DNA from: JAYRWD01 sp041918255
GTDB taxonomy: Bacteria; Patescibacteriota; Dojkabacteria; B142; WJKM01
Length of the DNA: 13,889 nt
Reading direction: 5' to 3'
NCBI GenBank assembly: GCA_041918255.1
Contig: JAYRWD010000023.1
Coordinates: 1 to 13,889, forward strand
The first letter of the stretch is position 1; each line of letters begins with the position of its first letter. Below, piece after piece: positions 13,738 through 13,889 of this stretch. The notes beneath the pieces are model-generated. The model searched no databases. It saw only the letters and a program-made list of their open reading frames with translations, and had not been told where the DNA came from. Both the position numbers and the translations under genes were made by a program.

Positions 13738-13889
13738 TTAACGTTTACCATTCTTTATATAGAAAGGTTTTAACTTCGATATAATTTCATAAGTGGGATG
13801 AATATATCTCACAAGCTTTGATTTTTCGTATTGATTTCCATAATAAATATTTAGTTTTATTCCTCCTGGATTTTCGATAATAATTTTAC
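13738..13889 (-). CDS. C-terminal end of an unknown protein (partial at right edge)
   Basis: The minus-strand frame entering at the right edge is open for 49 codons and ends in TAA at 13738-13740. It encodes a tail beginning KIIIENPGGIKLNIYYGNQY and ending in a basic KPFYIKNGKR. The other two minus-strand frames hit stops within the first dozen codons. The Lys/Tyr/Ile-rich composition is similar to neighbouring genes. I recognise no family. It lies 73 bases upstream of murT on the same strand. The start and main domains are outside the window. Confidence 0.55.
   Translation of the reverse strand, partial: KIIIENPGGIKLNIYYGNQYEKSKLVRYIHPTYEIISKLKPFYIKNGKR

Overview
The window looks like a stretch of a small, streamlined bacterial genome, most likely from the Patescibacteria (Candidate Phyla Radiation). 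This is an inference from several signs. The DNA is AT-rich and densely packed with short genes. Riboflavin kinase is a stand-alone domain. Several starts are TTG or GTG with no visible Shine-Dalgarno sequence, and one extracellular protein ends in a dockerin-like motif. The murT-gatD pair indicates a peptidoglycan wall with amidated D-glutamate, as in Gram-positive-type cells. TGA is a normal stop here (uvrB, the EamA gene and murT end in it) and release factor 2 is present, so this is not a code-25 lineage (Gracilibacteria/Absconditabacteria). I cannot assign a finer lineage.

Layout: almost everything is on the minus strand, so the list reads from right to left. At the right edge (13738-13889) is the C-terminal end of an unknown protein. 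Next come murT-gatD (lipid II amidation), rsmA-tgt (16S rRNA dimethylation and tRNA guanine transglycosylation, overlapping by 8 bases), and a 247-base gap with a perfect 20-base palindrome and further hairpins. Then follow a membrane-anchored DUF4185-like beta-propeller protein with a dockerin-like tail, an EamA transporter overlapping a stand-alone riboflavin kinase by 4 bases, a possible 49-residue small protein, and uvrB. The only plus-strand genes are rpsT and a four-helix membrane protein (3184-4042), which run divergently from prfB and convergently with uvrB. The left end holds prfB, a MazG-like pyrophosphohydrolase, cutA and ftsE. This keeps the widespread prfB-ftsE neighbourhood, with two small genes inserted. 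ftsE runs off the left edge.

Regulation visible in the sequence: several minus-strand units and rpsT are preceded by extended -10 elements of the form TGnTATACT, TGnTATAAA or TGnTAAAAT. uvrB has a TTTACT-17-TATAAT promoter. Convincing Shine-Dalgarno sequences are missing throughout.

Points most worth a second look: (1) an FtsE whose lysine-rich tail ends in a motif like the RNA polymerase alpha C-terminal domain; (2) a coupled EamA transporter and riboflavin kinase that look like a vitamin B2 salvage module; (3) the DUF4185-like propeller with dockerin tail, a possible host-glycan enzyme; (4) non-canonical active-site residues in Tgt and RsmA; (5) a MurT without the cysteine zinc ribbon.
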